This document shows positions 8,398 through 19,073 of a stretch of DNA of 64,000 bases, one piece after another; position 1 is the first letter of the stretch; each line of letters starts with the position of its first letter. Origin of the DNA: Candidatus Omnitrophota bacterium (GTDB taxonomy: Bacteria > Omnitrophota > Gorgyraeia > Gygaellales > JAQTUX01). The translations under genes were made by a program, and so were the position numbers. The stretch covers positions 837,950-901,949 of the forward strand of contig JAQTUX010000001.1 in the NCBI GenBank assembly GCA_028707125.1, read 5' to 3'. The notes beneath the pieces were generated by a model. It saw only the letters and a program-made list of their open reading frames with translations. It was not told the DNA's origin and ran no database searches.

Positions 8398-8817
8398 ATG
8401 AGAAAGCGCACGCTGGCGCGCGAATGCGCGCTGAAGATTCTTTATCAGGTAGACATTACCGGCTCCGGCTTTGAGAAAGCTAAAGAGGAGTTCTGTTCCG
8501 TTTTCAACGAAGAGTGGGATAATGAAGAGGTAAAGGACTATTCCACCATGCTTGTGGAAGGCGTGATAGAAAATACGGCGCGCATTGATAAGGAGATATC
8601 CGCGCACGCCACCAATTGGCAGCTTAAGCGCATGGCAGTGGTAGACAGGAATATACTGCGGCTGGGATGCTTTGAGCTGCTCTTCCGCGACGATATCCCT
8701 CCCAAGGTCGCCATAAACGAAGCCGTTGACCTCGCCAAGAGATATTCATCTAATGAAGCGGGCAAGTTCGTGAACGGCGTCCTCGACAAGATAAAATCCG
8801 ATAAGGAAAAGGCCTGA
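8398..8817 (+). CDS. nusB: Transcription antitermination factor NusB
   Basis: NusB binds boxA RNA with NusE (S10) and promotes antitermination in rRNA operons. The 139-aa all-helical product begins with the Arg-rich motif RKRTLARECALKILYQ and ends with PPKVAINEAVDLAKRYS and GKFVNGVLDKI, the family hallmarks. It sits within the riboflavin operon behind ribH, so it would be transcribed under FMN control unless an internal promoter exists; none was obvious. Confidence 0.93.
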   Translation: MRKRTLARECALKILYQVDITGSGFEKAKEEFCSVFNEEWDNEEVKDYSTMLVEGVIENTARIDKEISAHATNWQLKRMAVVDRNILRLGCFELLFRDDIPPKVAINEAVDLAKRYSSNEAGKFVNGVLDKIKSDKEKA

Positions 8818-8826
8818 GATACCCGT

Positions 8827-9636
8827 ATGAGATACGCGGACCTGCATACGCACACCATCTATTCAGACGGCACCTGCACTCCCGAGGAGCTTGTTGATTC
8901 CGCCGTCAAGGCGGGGCTTTACTGTGTAGCCATATGCGACCATGACGTGGTTGACGCGGTCGGGCCGGCGCTGGATGAAGCAGCCAGGCGCAATATCGAG
9001 GTCGTGCCCGCCATTGAATTATCCGCCAATATAGAGAACGGAGAAGTCCACATACTCGGATATTTTATAGACCATACCGATAGGGCGCTCAAGGAGCGCG
9101 TTGCTAAATTAAAGGAAGCGCGCGTTGAGCGGGTGTTCAGTATCTGCGATAAGCTGAAAACGCTGGGGGTTGATATCAGGGCTGAGGATGTGCTGGATCT
9201 CGCCGGGCCGGGTTCCGTCGGCCGCCTTCACATCGCGCGTTTTATGCATCAAAAAGGATATATCTCTTCCGTCGGTGAAGCGTTCAGGAAATATATCGGG
9301 GACAGAGGGCCTGCCTATGTAAACCGTTTCCGCCTGTCTCCTCCTTCAGCGATCGATCTTATTGTTGAGGCGGGAGGCGTGCCCGTGCTTGCCCATCCGT
9401 ATTCATTGCCTGACGATGGCATGATAGAGCAGTTTGTTTCTCAGGGCATAAAAGGCATAGAGGTTTTTTACCCGGAACACACCCCTTCAATGATAGAAAA
9501 GTACAGGGCCCTTGCCGCGCGGTTCAATCTGTTTATGACCGGCGGCTCTGATTTTCACGGTAAGGCAAAGGATACGCCCCTGGGCAGCGTGAGGGTGCCC
9601 TACGAGCTTGTGGAAAGGTTAAAAAATGCGAGGTAG
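8827..9636 (+). CDS. PHP-domain metal-dependent phosphoesterase
   Basis: The 269-aa protein starts with the PHP metal-binding motif ADLHTHTIYSDG (His residues near 7 and 9), followed by CDHDVVDAV, ELS, VLAHPYS and GSDFHG, so all metal-ligand motifs are seen. This is the YciV/RNase AM and 5'-3' nucleoside bisphosphate phosphatase branch rather than the DNA polymerase PHP. Likely substrates are 3',5'-nucleotides or short 5'-phosphorylated RNA. It lies between nusB and ribD and overlaps ribD by 11 bases, so it is part of the operon, but a role in riboflavin synthesis is not shown. Confidence 0.8.
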   Translation: MRYADLHTHTIYSDGTCTPEELVDSAVKAGLYCVAICDHDVVDAVGPALDEAARRNIEVVPAIELSANIENGEVHILGYFIDHTDRALKERVAKLKEARVERVFSICDKLKTLGVDIRAEDVLDLAGPGSVGRLHIARFMHQKGYISSVGEAFRKYIGDRGPAYVNRFRLSPPSAIDLIVEAGGVPVLAHPYSLPDDGMIEQFVSQGIKGIEVFYPEHTPSMIEKYRALAARFNLFMTGGSDFHGKAKDTPLGSVRVPYELVERLKNAR

Positions 9637-10726
9637 GGAAGAATTCTATATGCGCATGGCCCTGGAATGCGCTTTAAAGGCAAAGGGGCATACCAGCCCC
9701 AATCCTCTTGTAGGCGCTGTTTTAGTCAAGGGCAACAGGGTCATCTCAACCGGTTTTCACAGAAGGGCGGGCCTTGACCACGCGGAGATAGACGCGATAA
9801 ACAATGCCATAGGCAGCATCAGGGGTTCTACGCTTTACGTTACGCTTGAGCCCTGTTCCCATTTTGGCAGGACGCCGCCTTGCGCGGATGCCATAATCAA
9901 AAGCGGCATAAAGAAGGTGGTCGTAGGCATGAAGGACCCCAATCCCTTGAATAACGGCAGGGGCTTAAGCGCCTTGAAAAAGGCGGGCATAGAATTAAAG
10001 GCAGGGGTCCTTGAGCCGGAGTTGAGGGAAATAAACCGTCCGTTCATAAAATTCATTACCAGGAAAATGCCCTATGTGGTGGTCAAGGCGGGTATGAGTT
10101 TGGACGGCAGGATCGCCACCAGCACAGGTGAGTCCAAATGGATCACCTCGGATAAGGCGCGCAGATCCGCCCGGCGCCTGCGAAGCGAGTTTGACGCGAT
10201 CATGGCAGGCAGTAATACGGTATTGCGCGATGACCCCTCTTTGGAGCCGGAACCGGCAAGGCCGGGTTATAAAAAGATAATAATAGACAGGAAGTTGAGG
10301 ATATCCCCGCGGGCCAGACTATTCAGGGGCGGTTCGGGGGTCATAATAGCGGCCTCCGATAAGAATCCCCTATCCAGAATAAACAGATTTAAAGATAAGG
10401 CGGTTATACTGCCTGTGAGAGAACAGCGCGGCCGCCTGGATTTGAAGGACTTAATGAGGAAGTTGGCAGGGCTTGAGATCACCAGCGTATTTGTTGAGGG
10501 CGGCGGAGAGCTTATCGGTTCACTATTTGATGCGCGCCTTGTGGACAGGGTAATGTTTTTTATCGCGCCTAAGATAATCGGAGGCAGGGATGCTGTCAGT
10601 GTAGTGATGGGGAGGGGGGTGCCTAGCATAGCCAATTCCCATAAGATAACTAATCTCTCAGTAAGGAAAATCGGTAGAGATTTGTTGGTAGAAGGGGATG
10701 TGGATTCTACACACGTAAGTGTGTAG
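9626..10726 (+). CDS. ribD: Bifunctional riboflavin deaminase-reductase RibD
   Basis: RibD deaminates the pyrimidine intermediate and reduces its ribosyl chain. The N-terminal deaminase (about 1-145) has HAEIDA and the zinc motif PCSHFGRTPPC; the C-terminal reductase (about 146-360) contains VVKAGMSLDGRIAT, GESKWIT and VEGGGELIGS. Length 366 aa is normal. The last seven codons and the TAG stop lie inside an 8-bp-stem hairpin (CTACACAC GTAA GTGTGTAG, 10707-10726) that is a copy of a mobile repeat seen four more times in the window. The natural C-terminus seems to have been replaced by this repeat. Confidence 0.95.
   Translation: MRGREEFYMRMALECALKAKGHTSPNPLVGAVLVKGNRVISTGFHRRAGLDHAEIDAINNAIGSIRGSTLYVTLEPCSHFGRTPPCADAIIKSGIKKVVVGMKDPNPLNNGRGLSALKKAGIELKAGVLEPELREINRPFIKFITRKMPYVVVKAGMSLDGRIATSTGESKWITSDKARRSARRLRSEFDAIMAGSNTVLRDDPSLEPEPARPGYKKIIIDRKLRISPRARLFRGGSGVIIAASDKNPLSRINRFKDKAVILPVREQRGRLDLKDLMRKLAGLEITSVFVEGGGELIGSLFDARLVDRVMFFIAPKIIGGRDAVSVVMGRGVPSIANSHKITNLSVRKIGRDLLVEGDVDSTHVSV
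10707..10726 (+). repeat. Y1-transposase-type hairpin at the end of ribD
   Basis: CTACACACGTAAGTGTGTAG forms an 8-bp stem with a GTAA tetraloop. The identical sequence, inverted, lies at the end of the Y1 transposase gene (36926-36945). Three CCCCACAC/GTGTGGGG versions lie at 37048, 39708 and 39927. Here it supplies the ribD stop codon. Confidence 0.8.
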
Positions 10727-10735
10727 TGAGAAATT

Positions 10736-11320
10736 ATGTTCACTGGTATTGTAGAAGAATTAGGCAAAGTAAAAAACCTCAAGCGGGGCGCCGCTATTTC
10801 TGTCCTGGAGATCGAAGCAGATAAGGCCTTGGAAGGCGTAAAGACAGGGGATAGCGTTTCTGTCAACGGCGCCTGCCTCACTGTTACAAAAAAAGATAAG
10901 AATACCCTGCAGTTTGACGTGATGAACGAGACGCTGAAAAAGAGCAATCTCGGGGAATTGAAGTTTAATCAGCCGGTAAACCTTGAACGCGCCTTAAAAA
11001 CGGGAGACAGGGTTTCCGGCCATTTTGTCACAGGCCATATTGATTGCGTCGGAGTAATAAGGGATAAACGCCATATAGAAGGTAATCTTGTTTTTGAGAT
11101 CGCCCCGCCGGCGAAATTCATGCCCTTAATTGCCCCCAAGGGGTCTGTCTGCGTAGAGGGCGTATCCCTTACAGTAGTAGATAAAAAAAGCGGCAGTTTC
11201 ACCGTTTATATGATCCCGCACACCTTAAAATCCACCACCTTGGGCCTTAAAGGACATTCCGCGAAGGTTAACCTTGAGTTTGATATCCTCGCCAAATATG
11301 CCTCCACGGCATTATGTTAA
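10736..11320 (+). CDS. ribE: Riboflavin synthase (alpha subunit)
   Basis: This enzyme dismutates two lumazine molecules to riboflavin, the last step of the pathway encoded here. The 194-aa product has two lumazine-binding repeats. The first starts MFTGIVEELGKV with SVNGACLTV; the second contains GHIDCVGVI and EGVSLTVVDK. It starts 9 bases after the ribD stop. A promoter, an intrinsic terminator and tRNA-Pro follow, marking the end of the rib operon. Confidence 0.95.
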   Translation: MFTGIVEELGKVKNLKRGAAISVLEIEADKALEGVKTGDSVSVNGACLTVTKKDKNTLQFDVMNETLKKSNLGELKFNQPVNLERALKTGDRVSGHFVTGHIDCVGVIRDKRHIEGNLVFEIAPPAKFMPLIAPKGSVCVEGVSLTVVDKKSGSFTVYMIPHTLKSTTLGLKGHSAKVNLEFDILAKYASTALC

Positions 11321-11321
11321 C

Positions 11322-11350
11322 TTGCCAAATTACCCGTAATTTGATATACT
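11322..11350 (+). promoter_or_regulatory. Promoter upstream of tRNA-Pro
   Basis: TTGCCA (11322-11327) and TATACT (11345-11350) are spaced by 17 bases. The predicted transcript start near 11357 lies before the terminator hairpin at 11369-11405, so the promoter would drive the tRNA only through readthrough. Alternatively it makes a short attenuated RNA. Confidence 0.55.
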
Positions 11351-11368
11351 AATAGGACTATAAATATA

Positions 11369-11405
11369 GGTACCGCATAACGCAGCAGCGGGCGGTACCG
11401 TTTTT
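11369..11405 (+). terminator. Intrinsic terminator between ribE and tRNA-Pro
   Basis: GGTACCGC (11369-11376) pairs with GCGGTACC (11392-11399) across a 15-base loop, followed by G and five T residues. It probably ends rib operon transcription. Its position just after a good promoter is unusual. Confidence 0.7.
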
Positions 11406-11428
11406 CAGGAATTCAATAGCGGGAAAAA

Positions 11429-11506
11429 CGGGGAGTAGCTCAGTTTGGCTAGAGCGTTTGGTTCGGGACCAAAAGGCCGTGGGTTCAAGTCCCACCTCCC
11501 CGACCA
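11429..11506 (+). tRNA. tRNA-Pro (anticodon CGG)
   Basis: The 78-base gene folds as a full cloverleaf. The acceptor CGGGGAG pairs with CTCCCCG, the D arm is GCTC/GAGC, and the anticodon stem TTTGG/CCAAA carries loop TTCGGGA, giving anticodon CGG. The T arm is GTGGG/CCCAC with TTCAAGT. The 3' CCA is encoded. It reads CCG proline codons. The acylphosphatase start codon is eight bases downstream. Confidence 0.97.
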
Positions 11507-11514
11507 TCTTTATT

Positions 11515-14262
<2,748 letters not shown>

Positions 14263-14266
<4 letters not shown>

Positions 14267-14880
14267 TCTTTAAGCATTTAGCCGTAGGCAGCATGGGTGT
14301 CAATTGCTACATACTCGCGGATGAGAATACGGCAGAGGCGGTGATAATTGACCCGGGGGCAGAGGCGGATAAGATAAAGACGTTATTGGAGCGTTCAGGG
14401 CTTAAGGCGAAATTTATCGTGCTTACGCACGGCCACTTTGACCACATAGGCGCCGTCAACGCGTTCAATGTCCCTGTACACGCTCATAGCGGCGATAAAG
14501 AGATGCTTGTCTCCGCCAGAAAGAACCTGTCTTCGCTTTTCTCCCGTTCCTTTGAAGTCAAGGCGCCGGTCAAGCCCCTTGAGGAGAACGATACGCTGAC
14601 ATTGGGCGAGATAGCGCTCAAGGTTATCCATACGCCCGGCCATACAGCGGGCGGCATATCGCTTCTTGTCCTGAAGCCGGTAAATGATATTATTTTCACG
14701 GGGGATACGCTTTTTTGTGACGGTGTGGGAAGGGCAGATCTTGAGGGATCGGACCAGGAGGCGCTGTTAAGTTCCATAAAAGACAAGCTCTTCGCCCTTC
14801 CCGATAAAACGGTGGTTTACCCCGGCCATGGCCCCAAGACCACTATCGGCTGGGAGAAAAAGCATAACTCGTTTTTGTAA
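14263..14880 (+). CDS. MBL-fold metal-dependent hydrolase (glyoxalase II-like)
   Basis: The 205-aa protein has the metallo-beta-lactamase metal motif THGHFDHIGA, then HTPGHTAGG, FTGDTLFCDGVGRADL and a final VVYPGHGPKTTIG. This is the complete ligand set of the YcbL/GloB-like branch of small hydrolases acting on thioesters such as S-lactoylglutathione or related persulfides. The exact substrate cannot be read from sequence. It sits between a lipoprotein gene and a Xer recombinase gene. Confidence 0.85.
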
Positions 14881-14882
14881 GA

Positions 14883-15770
14883 ATGGAAGAATTCTTAGAC
14901 ACATTTCTTGATTATCTTTCGGTGGAACGGGGCCTGGCCCGGAATACCATCATCTCTTACCGCAAGGACCTGTCTTATTACCTGAGTTTCTTGAGGGGGC
15001 GCAAAGTGGCCGCCCTCTCCGATACCACGAAGGAGCACATAACCGATTTTATGTTCAAACAGAAAGGCCGCGGACTTTCCGCGAACTCTATTGCCAGAGG
15101 CCTGGCAGCGATGAGGATGTTTTACAGGTTTCTGCAGCGGGAAAAGGTCATACCTCGCGACCCGACCGCGTTGCTGGATTCCCCCAAGCTCTGGAAGAAG
15201 ATCCCCGAGTCCTTAAGCCTGAATGAAGTTGAGGCGCTGCTGAACGCGCCGAATTTACGGAACGCGCAGGGCGTAAGGGACAGGGCGATACTTGAGGTAA
15301 TGTACGCGACCGGTATGAGGGCATCGGAGGTAGTTGACCTCAAACTGGATAATATAAATAAAGATGTCGGTTTCCTGCGCTGCATAGGCAAGGGCAACAA
15401 GGAGAGGGTCATCCCTTTAGGCAGAAAGGCGATCTCCGGAGTGGACAGGTATATAAGCCAGGCCAGGCCCGCCCTGTTGAAGGGCAGGGAAAGCCCATAT
15501 GTTTTCCTGAACAGGTTCGGCGGCAGGATCTCACGGCAGTCATTGTGGAAGATAATAAAGAAATACGCGCGCGTAGCGAATATAAAGAAGCCGATAAAGC
15601 CGCACATAATCAGGCATTCGTTCGCTACCCATCTTTTAGAGAGGGGCGCTGACTTGAGGTCTTTGCAGGAGATGCTCGGCCATTCAGATATCTCGACAAC
15701 GCAGATCTACACGCATGTTGACAGGGACAGATTAAAGAAAGTGCACAAGTTGTTCCATCCGAGAGGATAG
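14883..15770 (+). CDS. xerD: Tyrosine recombinase XerC/XerD
   Basis: Xer recombinases resolve chromosome dimers at dif together with FtsK (encoded at 54). The 295-aa protein has the SAM-like N-terminal DNA-binding domain (FLDYLSVERGLARNTI). The catalytic domain has Arg in TGMRASEV, Lys in GKGNKERVIPL, HIIRHSFATHLLERGAD, LGHSDISTTQIYTHV and the nucleophile Tyr. The linker and length fit XerD better than integrases. There is no flanking att-like structure, and gene neighbours are housekeeping, so it is not phage-derived. Only one xer gene is in this window. Confidence 0.88.
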   Translation: MEEFLDTFLDYLSVERGLARNTIISYRKDLSYYLSFLRGRKVAALSDTTKEHITDFMFKQKGRGLSANSIARGLAAMRMFYRFLQREKVIPRDPTALLDSPKLWKKIPESLSLNEVEALLNAPNLRNAQGVRDRAILEVMYATGMRASEVVDLKLDNINKDVGFLRCIGKGNKERVIPLGRKAISGVDRYISQARPALLKGRESPYVFLNRFGGRISRQSLWKIIKKYARVANIKKPIKPHIIRHSFATHLLERGADLRSLQEMLGHSDISTTQIYTHVDRDRLKKVHKLFHPRG

Positions 15771-15774
15771 GGTT

Positions 15775-17055
15775 ATGCGGGGATATATCGGAAAACTACC
15801 GAAGGATGTTGTTGGTTTGCTGAAAATCTGCGCGGATGCCGCGGAGGGGCTTGGTTTTCGCGCCTACGTAGTCGGCGGGTTTGTGCGGGACCTGATCCTC
15901 GGGGTGAGGAATCTCGATGTTGATATAGCGATAGAGGGCGGCGGTATCGCGTTCGCGGACGAACTTTCTAAAAAGCTGGGAGGCGAGGCAGTGCGGCACA
16001 AGCATTTTGGCACGGCAACAGTCGTATCCAAAGACGGTTTTAAGATAGACATAGCTACTGCCCGTAAAGAGTCATACCACGCGCCGGCGCAGCTGCCCAC
16101 GGTAAAGCCCGGCCTCATAGAGGACGACCTCAAGAGGCGTGATTTTACCATAAACGCGATGGCAATAGACATAAGCAGGAGCGGCTTTGGCCGGCTGCTT
16201 GATCTTTTTGACTGCCGGGAGGACCTGAAGACGGGAAAGATAAGGGTCCTGCACGACAGGAGTTTTATTGATGACCCGACGCGCATAATGAGGGCGGTGA
16301 GATTTGAGCAGAGGTATGATTTCAGGATAGAGCCGCGCACGGAAACGCTCTTGCGCGAAGCGGCAGAGCTCAAGATGCTGGATATTGTCCAGAAACACAG
16401 GGTGCGCGATGAATTGATGCTTATGCTTAAAGAGGATGAGCCGATACGCTGTATAAAACGGCTGAATAATATATACGGTTTTTCCTTTTTGCATCCCGGA
16501 TTGAAATTAGACAACAATATCTTCGGCCTGCTTAAGGATGTCGGCGGCGTCATAACATGGTTCAGGAAAAGGTTCCCTTCAAAGCGGCCTTTGGATACCT
16601 GGCTTATGTATCTTATGGCCTTGCTTGACAGGTTATCGGTCCCGGCCGTAAATGTGGTATGCGGCCACTTTGCCTTCAGGAGGGGCGAGACAAAGAGGAT
16701 CATCTCTTGCAAGAAAGACGTTAACAGCGTCATTGGATTCCTCAAGAAGAAGGGCTTAAGGCCGTATTTGATATATAAGAAACTTGAACCCCTGACTTAT
16801 GAGGTAATACTGCTTGCTTACGTCAAATCAGGGAGCAAGGCGGTAAAACAGAGGGTAGTTGATTTCTTATCAAGCTATAACGAGACGAGAATATCGGTTT
16901 CCGGAGAAGATATCCGCGCGATAGGGCTGTCCCCGGGCCCGCGTTTTAAAAAGATGCTGGAAGAAATACTTTTTGCCAAAATAGACGGGCGGATCAAGAC
17001 CAGGAAGGACGAGCTGGATTACCTTCGCAGGAAGGGCAAGGCAAAGAACAGATAA
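15775..17055 (+). CDS. CCA tRNA nucleotidyltransferase / poly(A) polymerase family protein
   Basis: The 426-aa product is a class II nucleotidyltransferase, which adds CCA to tRNA or A tails to RNA. The N-terminal catalytic head shows VVGGFVRDLILG and LDVDIAI near residues 22-45, with the two metal-binding Asp. RRDFTINAMAID and DDPTRIMRAVRFEQRYDF mark the neck. The C-terminal half lacks an obvious HD domain. tRNA-Pro in this window already encodes CCA, so repair rather than first addition may be the main role, or the gene is an A-adding enzyme of a split pair. Confidence 0.82.
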   Translation: MRGYIGKLPKDVVGLLKICADAAEGLGFRAYVVGGFVRDLILGVRNLDVDIAIEGGGIAFADELSKKLGGEAVRHKHFGTATVVSKDGFKIDIATARKESYHAPAQLPTVKPGLIEDDLKRRDFTINAMAIDISRSGFGRLLDLFDCREDLKTGKIRVLHDRSFIDDPTRIMRAVRFEQRYDFRIEPRTETLLREAAELKMLDIVQKHRVRDELMLMLKEDEPIRCIKRLNNIYGFSFLHPGLKLDNNIFGLLKDVGGVITWFRKRFPSKRPLDTWLMYLMALLDRLSVPAVNVVCGHFAFRRGETKRIISCKKDVNSVIGFLKKKGLRPYLIYKKLEPLTYEVILLAYVKSGSKAVKQRVVDFLSSYNETRISVSGEDIRAIGLSPGPRFKKMLEEILFAKIDGRIKTRKDELDYLRRKGKAKNR

Positions 17056-17072
17056 TTCAGGGAGAGGATCAA

Positions 17073-17465
17073 ATGTACAGGGCTGGGAAGGTAGCAGAGG
17101 CGATAAGGAGGGAAGTAGGCATCATAATACAAAAGGAGTTGAAGGACCCGCGCATGGGATTTGTGACGGTTACCAGGGTAGAGGTCACCAATGACCTGCG
17201 CTATGCCAAGGTTTATTTCAGCACGTTAGGGAAAAAGGAAGACGAACAGAAAAGCATAGACGCGCTTAACAGCGCGTCCGGCTATATCAAGCGGCTGGTT
17301 TCAGAGCGCGTTAAACTGAGGTTGTTCCCGGAAATGACCTTTATGATCGACCGCTCGGCGGAATACAGCATACATATACAGGATGAACTGGATAAGATAC
17401 GCGAACAGAAACAGAGGGAGATAGATGAGCTTAAAAAGGGTGAGAGAGGCGATAGAAAAGAATAA
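17073..17465 (+). CDS. rbfA: Ribosome-binding factor A
   Basis: RbfA binds the 30S subunit and helps 16S rRNA maturation. The 130-aa KH-like product has the typical start RAGKVAEAIRREVGIIIQ, KDPRMGFVTVTRVEVTNDLRYAKVY and PEMTFMIDRSAE. Its C-terminus is a charged extension. The order rbfA-nrnA-truB-ribF is conserved in many bacteria. The 3' end overlaps nrnA by 41 bases. Confidence 0.93.
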   Translation: MYRAGKVAEAIRREVGIIIQKELKDPRMGFVTVTRVEVTNDLRYAKVYFSTLGKKEDEQKSIDALNSASGYIKRLVSERVKLRLFPEMTFMIDRSAEYSIHIQDELDKIREQKQREIDELKKGERGDRKE

Positions 17466-18405
17466 GAGTTTTCTGGTCAGCGCCCACGTAAATCTTGAAG
17501 GCGACGCCATAGGCTCGGAACTGGCGCTCGCGCACCTGCTTAAATTAAAGGGTAAATCCGTGGCCGTGGTGAATGATTCAAGGGTCCCTGCCGAGTATTC
17601 TTTTATGCCGGCCCAGGAGTATCTGGCGGGGCTTAACGAGGTGGAAAGGCAGGGGCGAAGATTTGATGCCGCTATCCTGGTCGATTGTTCCGATATGGGC
17701 AGGATAGGCGCGGTCAAGGCTCTCGCGGAAAGATCCCGGACGATAATAAATATAGACCATCACATCAGCAATGCCAGGTTCGCGGATATAAACTGGGTCG
17801 TTCCTCACGCCTCTTCCGCGTCCGAGTTGATCTTTAAATTGTATAAGGCGGAGAAGGCCCGTTTTGATAAGACGTCGGCATTACTGTTATATGTGGGGCT
17901 GCTTACCGATACGGGTTCGTTCCGTTATTCAAACACAAGCCCGTCAACTCACAGGATGGCCGCGGAACTGCTGAAGTTCGGGATAAACGCCCGGGATATT
18001 TATTCTTTGATCTACGAGGCAAACCCCTATTCAGATATGATGGCGCTTGCCCGCGCGTTTACACAGTTAAAACGGGATGCCGGAGGCAGGGTGATATGGG
18101 CCAAGCTAAAGAGGGATTTTTTCACTAAAAGAAAGATCAAGATCGACGTAAGCGATCAGATACTCGGTTTCGCCCGTTCAGTAAAAGGCGTTGAAGTGGC
18201 CGTTATTTTTAAGGAGAATCTGGGGGATAGGCGTGAGGTCAGGGTCAATTTCAGGTCCGCGGGCAAAGTGGATGTTGCCGGGATAGCCGCGTCTTTAGGG
18301 GGCGGAGGCCACAGGACCGCGGCCGGCTGCACCGTATCCGGAAACATAGACAATATACAGAAGAAGGTATTGGGCATGATAAGGGAGGCGATAAGAAAAA
18401 TATGA
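17425..18405 (+). CDS. nrnA: DHH-family oligoribonuclease / pAp phosphatase NrnA
   Basis: NrnA degrades short RNA oligomers and dephosphorylates pAp, which keeps nanoRNA and sulfur-assimilation by-products low. The 326-aa protein has SAHVNLEGDAIGSE, DCSDMGRIG and the DHH motif in INIDHHISN. It also has VGLLTDTGSFRYSNTS and the DHHA1 substrate motif GGGGHRTAAGC near the end. The first motif reads NLEGD where NPDGD is usual, so one acidic residue of the motif is conserved as Glu. It begins inside rbfA and overlaps truB by ATGA. Confidence 0.9.
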   Translation: MSLKRVREAIEKNKSFLVSAHVNLEGDAIGSELALAHLLKLKGKSVAVVNDSRVPAEYSFMPAQEYLAGLNEVERQGRRFDAAILVDCSDMGRIGAVKALAERSRTIINIDHHISNARFADINWVVPHASSASELIFKLYKAEKARFDKTSALLLYVGLLTDTGSFRYSNTSPSTHRMAAELLKFGINARDIYSLIYEANPYSDMMALARAFTQLKRDAGGRVIWAKLKRDFFTKRKIKIDVSDQILGFARSVKGVEVAVIFKENLGDRREVRVNFRSAGKVDVAGIAASLGGGGHRTAAGCTVSGNIDNIQKKVLGMIREAIRKI

Positions 18406-19073
18406 TCCGCAAGGACGGAATAATAATAATAGATAAGCCCGCGGGGCTTAGTTCCCACGATGTGGTGCTTCAGGTAAGGCGCAGGCTTAAGGTAAAAAAA
18501 GTGGGGCACGCCGGTACTCTTGACCCTATGGCGACAGGCGTGCTTGTGGTATTCGTCGGTTCAGCCACCAAGTTATTCGGCAGCTTCTCATCAATGGATA
18601 AGGAATACGCCGCCACGTTCAGGCTGGGAAAGGCGACCGATACAGGCGACCTTCAAGGCAAGGTAATAAAAGAGATGCCTTACGCTCATATAACCGAAGG
18701 CCGGGTAAGGGAGGTCTTTAAGCTTTTCACGGGCGATATTGAGCAGGTGCCTCCGATGACTTCGGCCTTAAAACATAAAGGCAGCCGGCTTTATGAGCTT
18801 GCCAGAAAAGGCATTTCCGTTGAGCGCGCGCCCAGGAAGCTGAAGATATATGATCTTGAACTGAAGAATTTCAATCCCCCTGACGTAGAGTTTTATCTGA
18901 AGTGTTCAAAGGGGACATATGTAAGAAAGCTCGCTGAGGATATAGCTGAGGCGTTATCCTGCTGCGCGTATATTTCTCAGATAAGGCGCCTTTCCGTGGG
19001 CGGTTTCACATTAGACAAGGCAGTGAAACTTGACGATGTAAATGAAGGCCATATATTATACTGGAAGAATTAG
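18402..19073 (+). CDS. truB: tRNA pseudouridine(55) synthase TruB
   Basis: TruB converts U55 in the T loop of tRNA to pseudouridine. The 223-aa product has IIDKPAGLSSHDVV, the catalytic motif GHAGTLDPMATGVL with Asp, YAATFRLG and CSKGTYVRKLAEDI. It is shorter than E. coli TruB (about 314 aa) because the C-terminal PUA-like domain is missing, as in several other bacterial TruB forms. The end overlaps ribF by 32 bases. Confidence 0.92.
   Translation: MIRKDGIIIIDKPAGLSSHDVVLQVRRRLKVKKVGHAGTLDPMATGVLVVFVGSATKLFGSFSSMDKEYAATFRLGKATDTGDLQGKVIKEMPYAHITEGRVREVFKLFTGDIEQVPPMTSALKHKGSRLYELARKGISVERAPRKLKIYDLELKNFNPPDVEFYLKCSKGTYVRKLAEDIAEALSCCAYISQIRRLSVGGFTLDKAVKLDDVNEGHILYWKN

Noticed and set aside
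7507-8607. A 366-aa minus-strand frame over ribBA-ribH-nusB
   Set aside because: It is a shadow of the well-supported plus-strand genes.
14883-15770. The tyrosine recombinase as a phage or integron integrase
   Set aside because: Length, N-terminal domain and housekeeping context fit XerC/D; no att sites or phage genes nearby.
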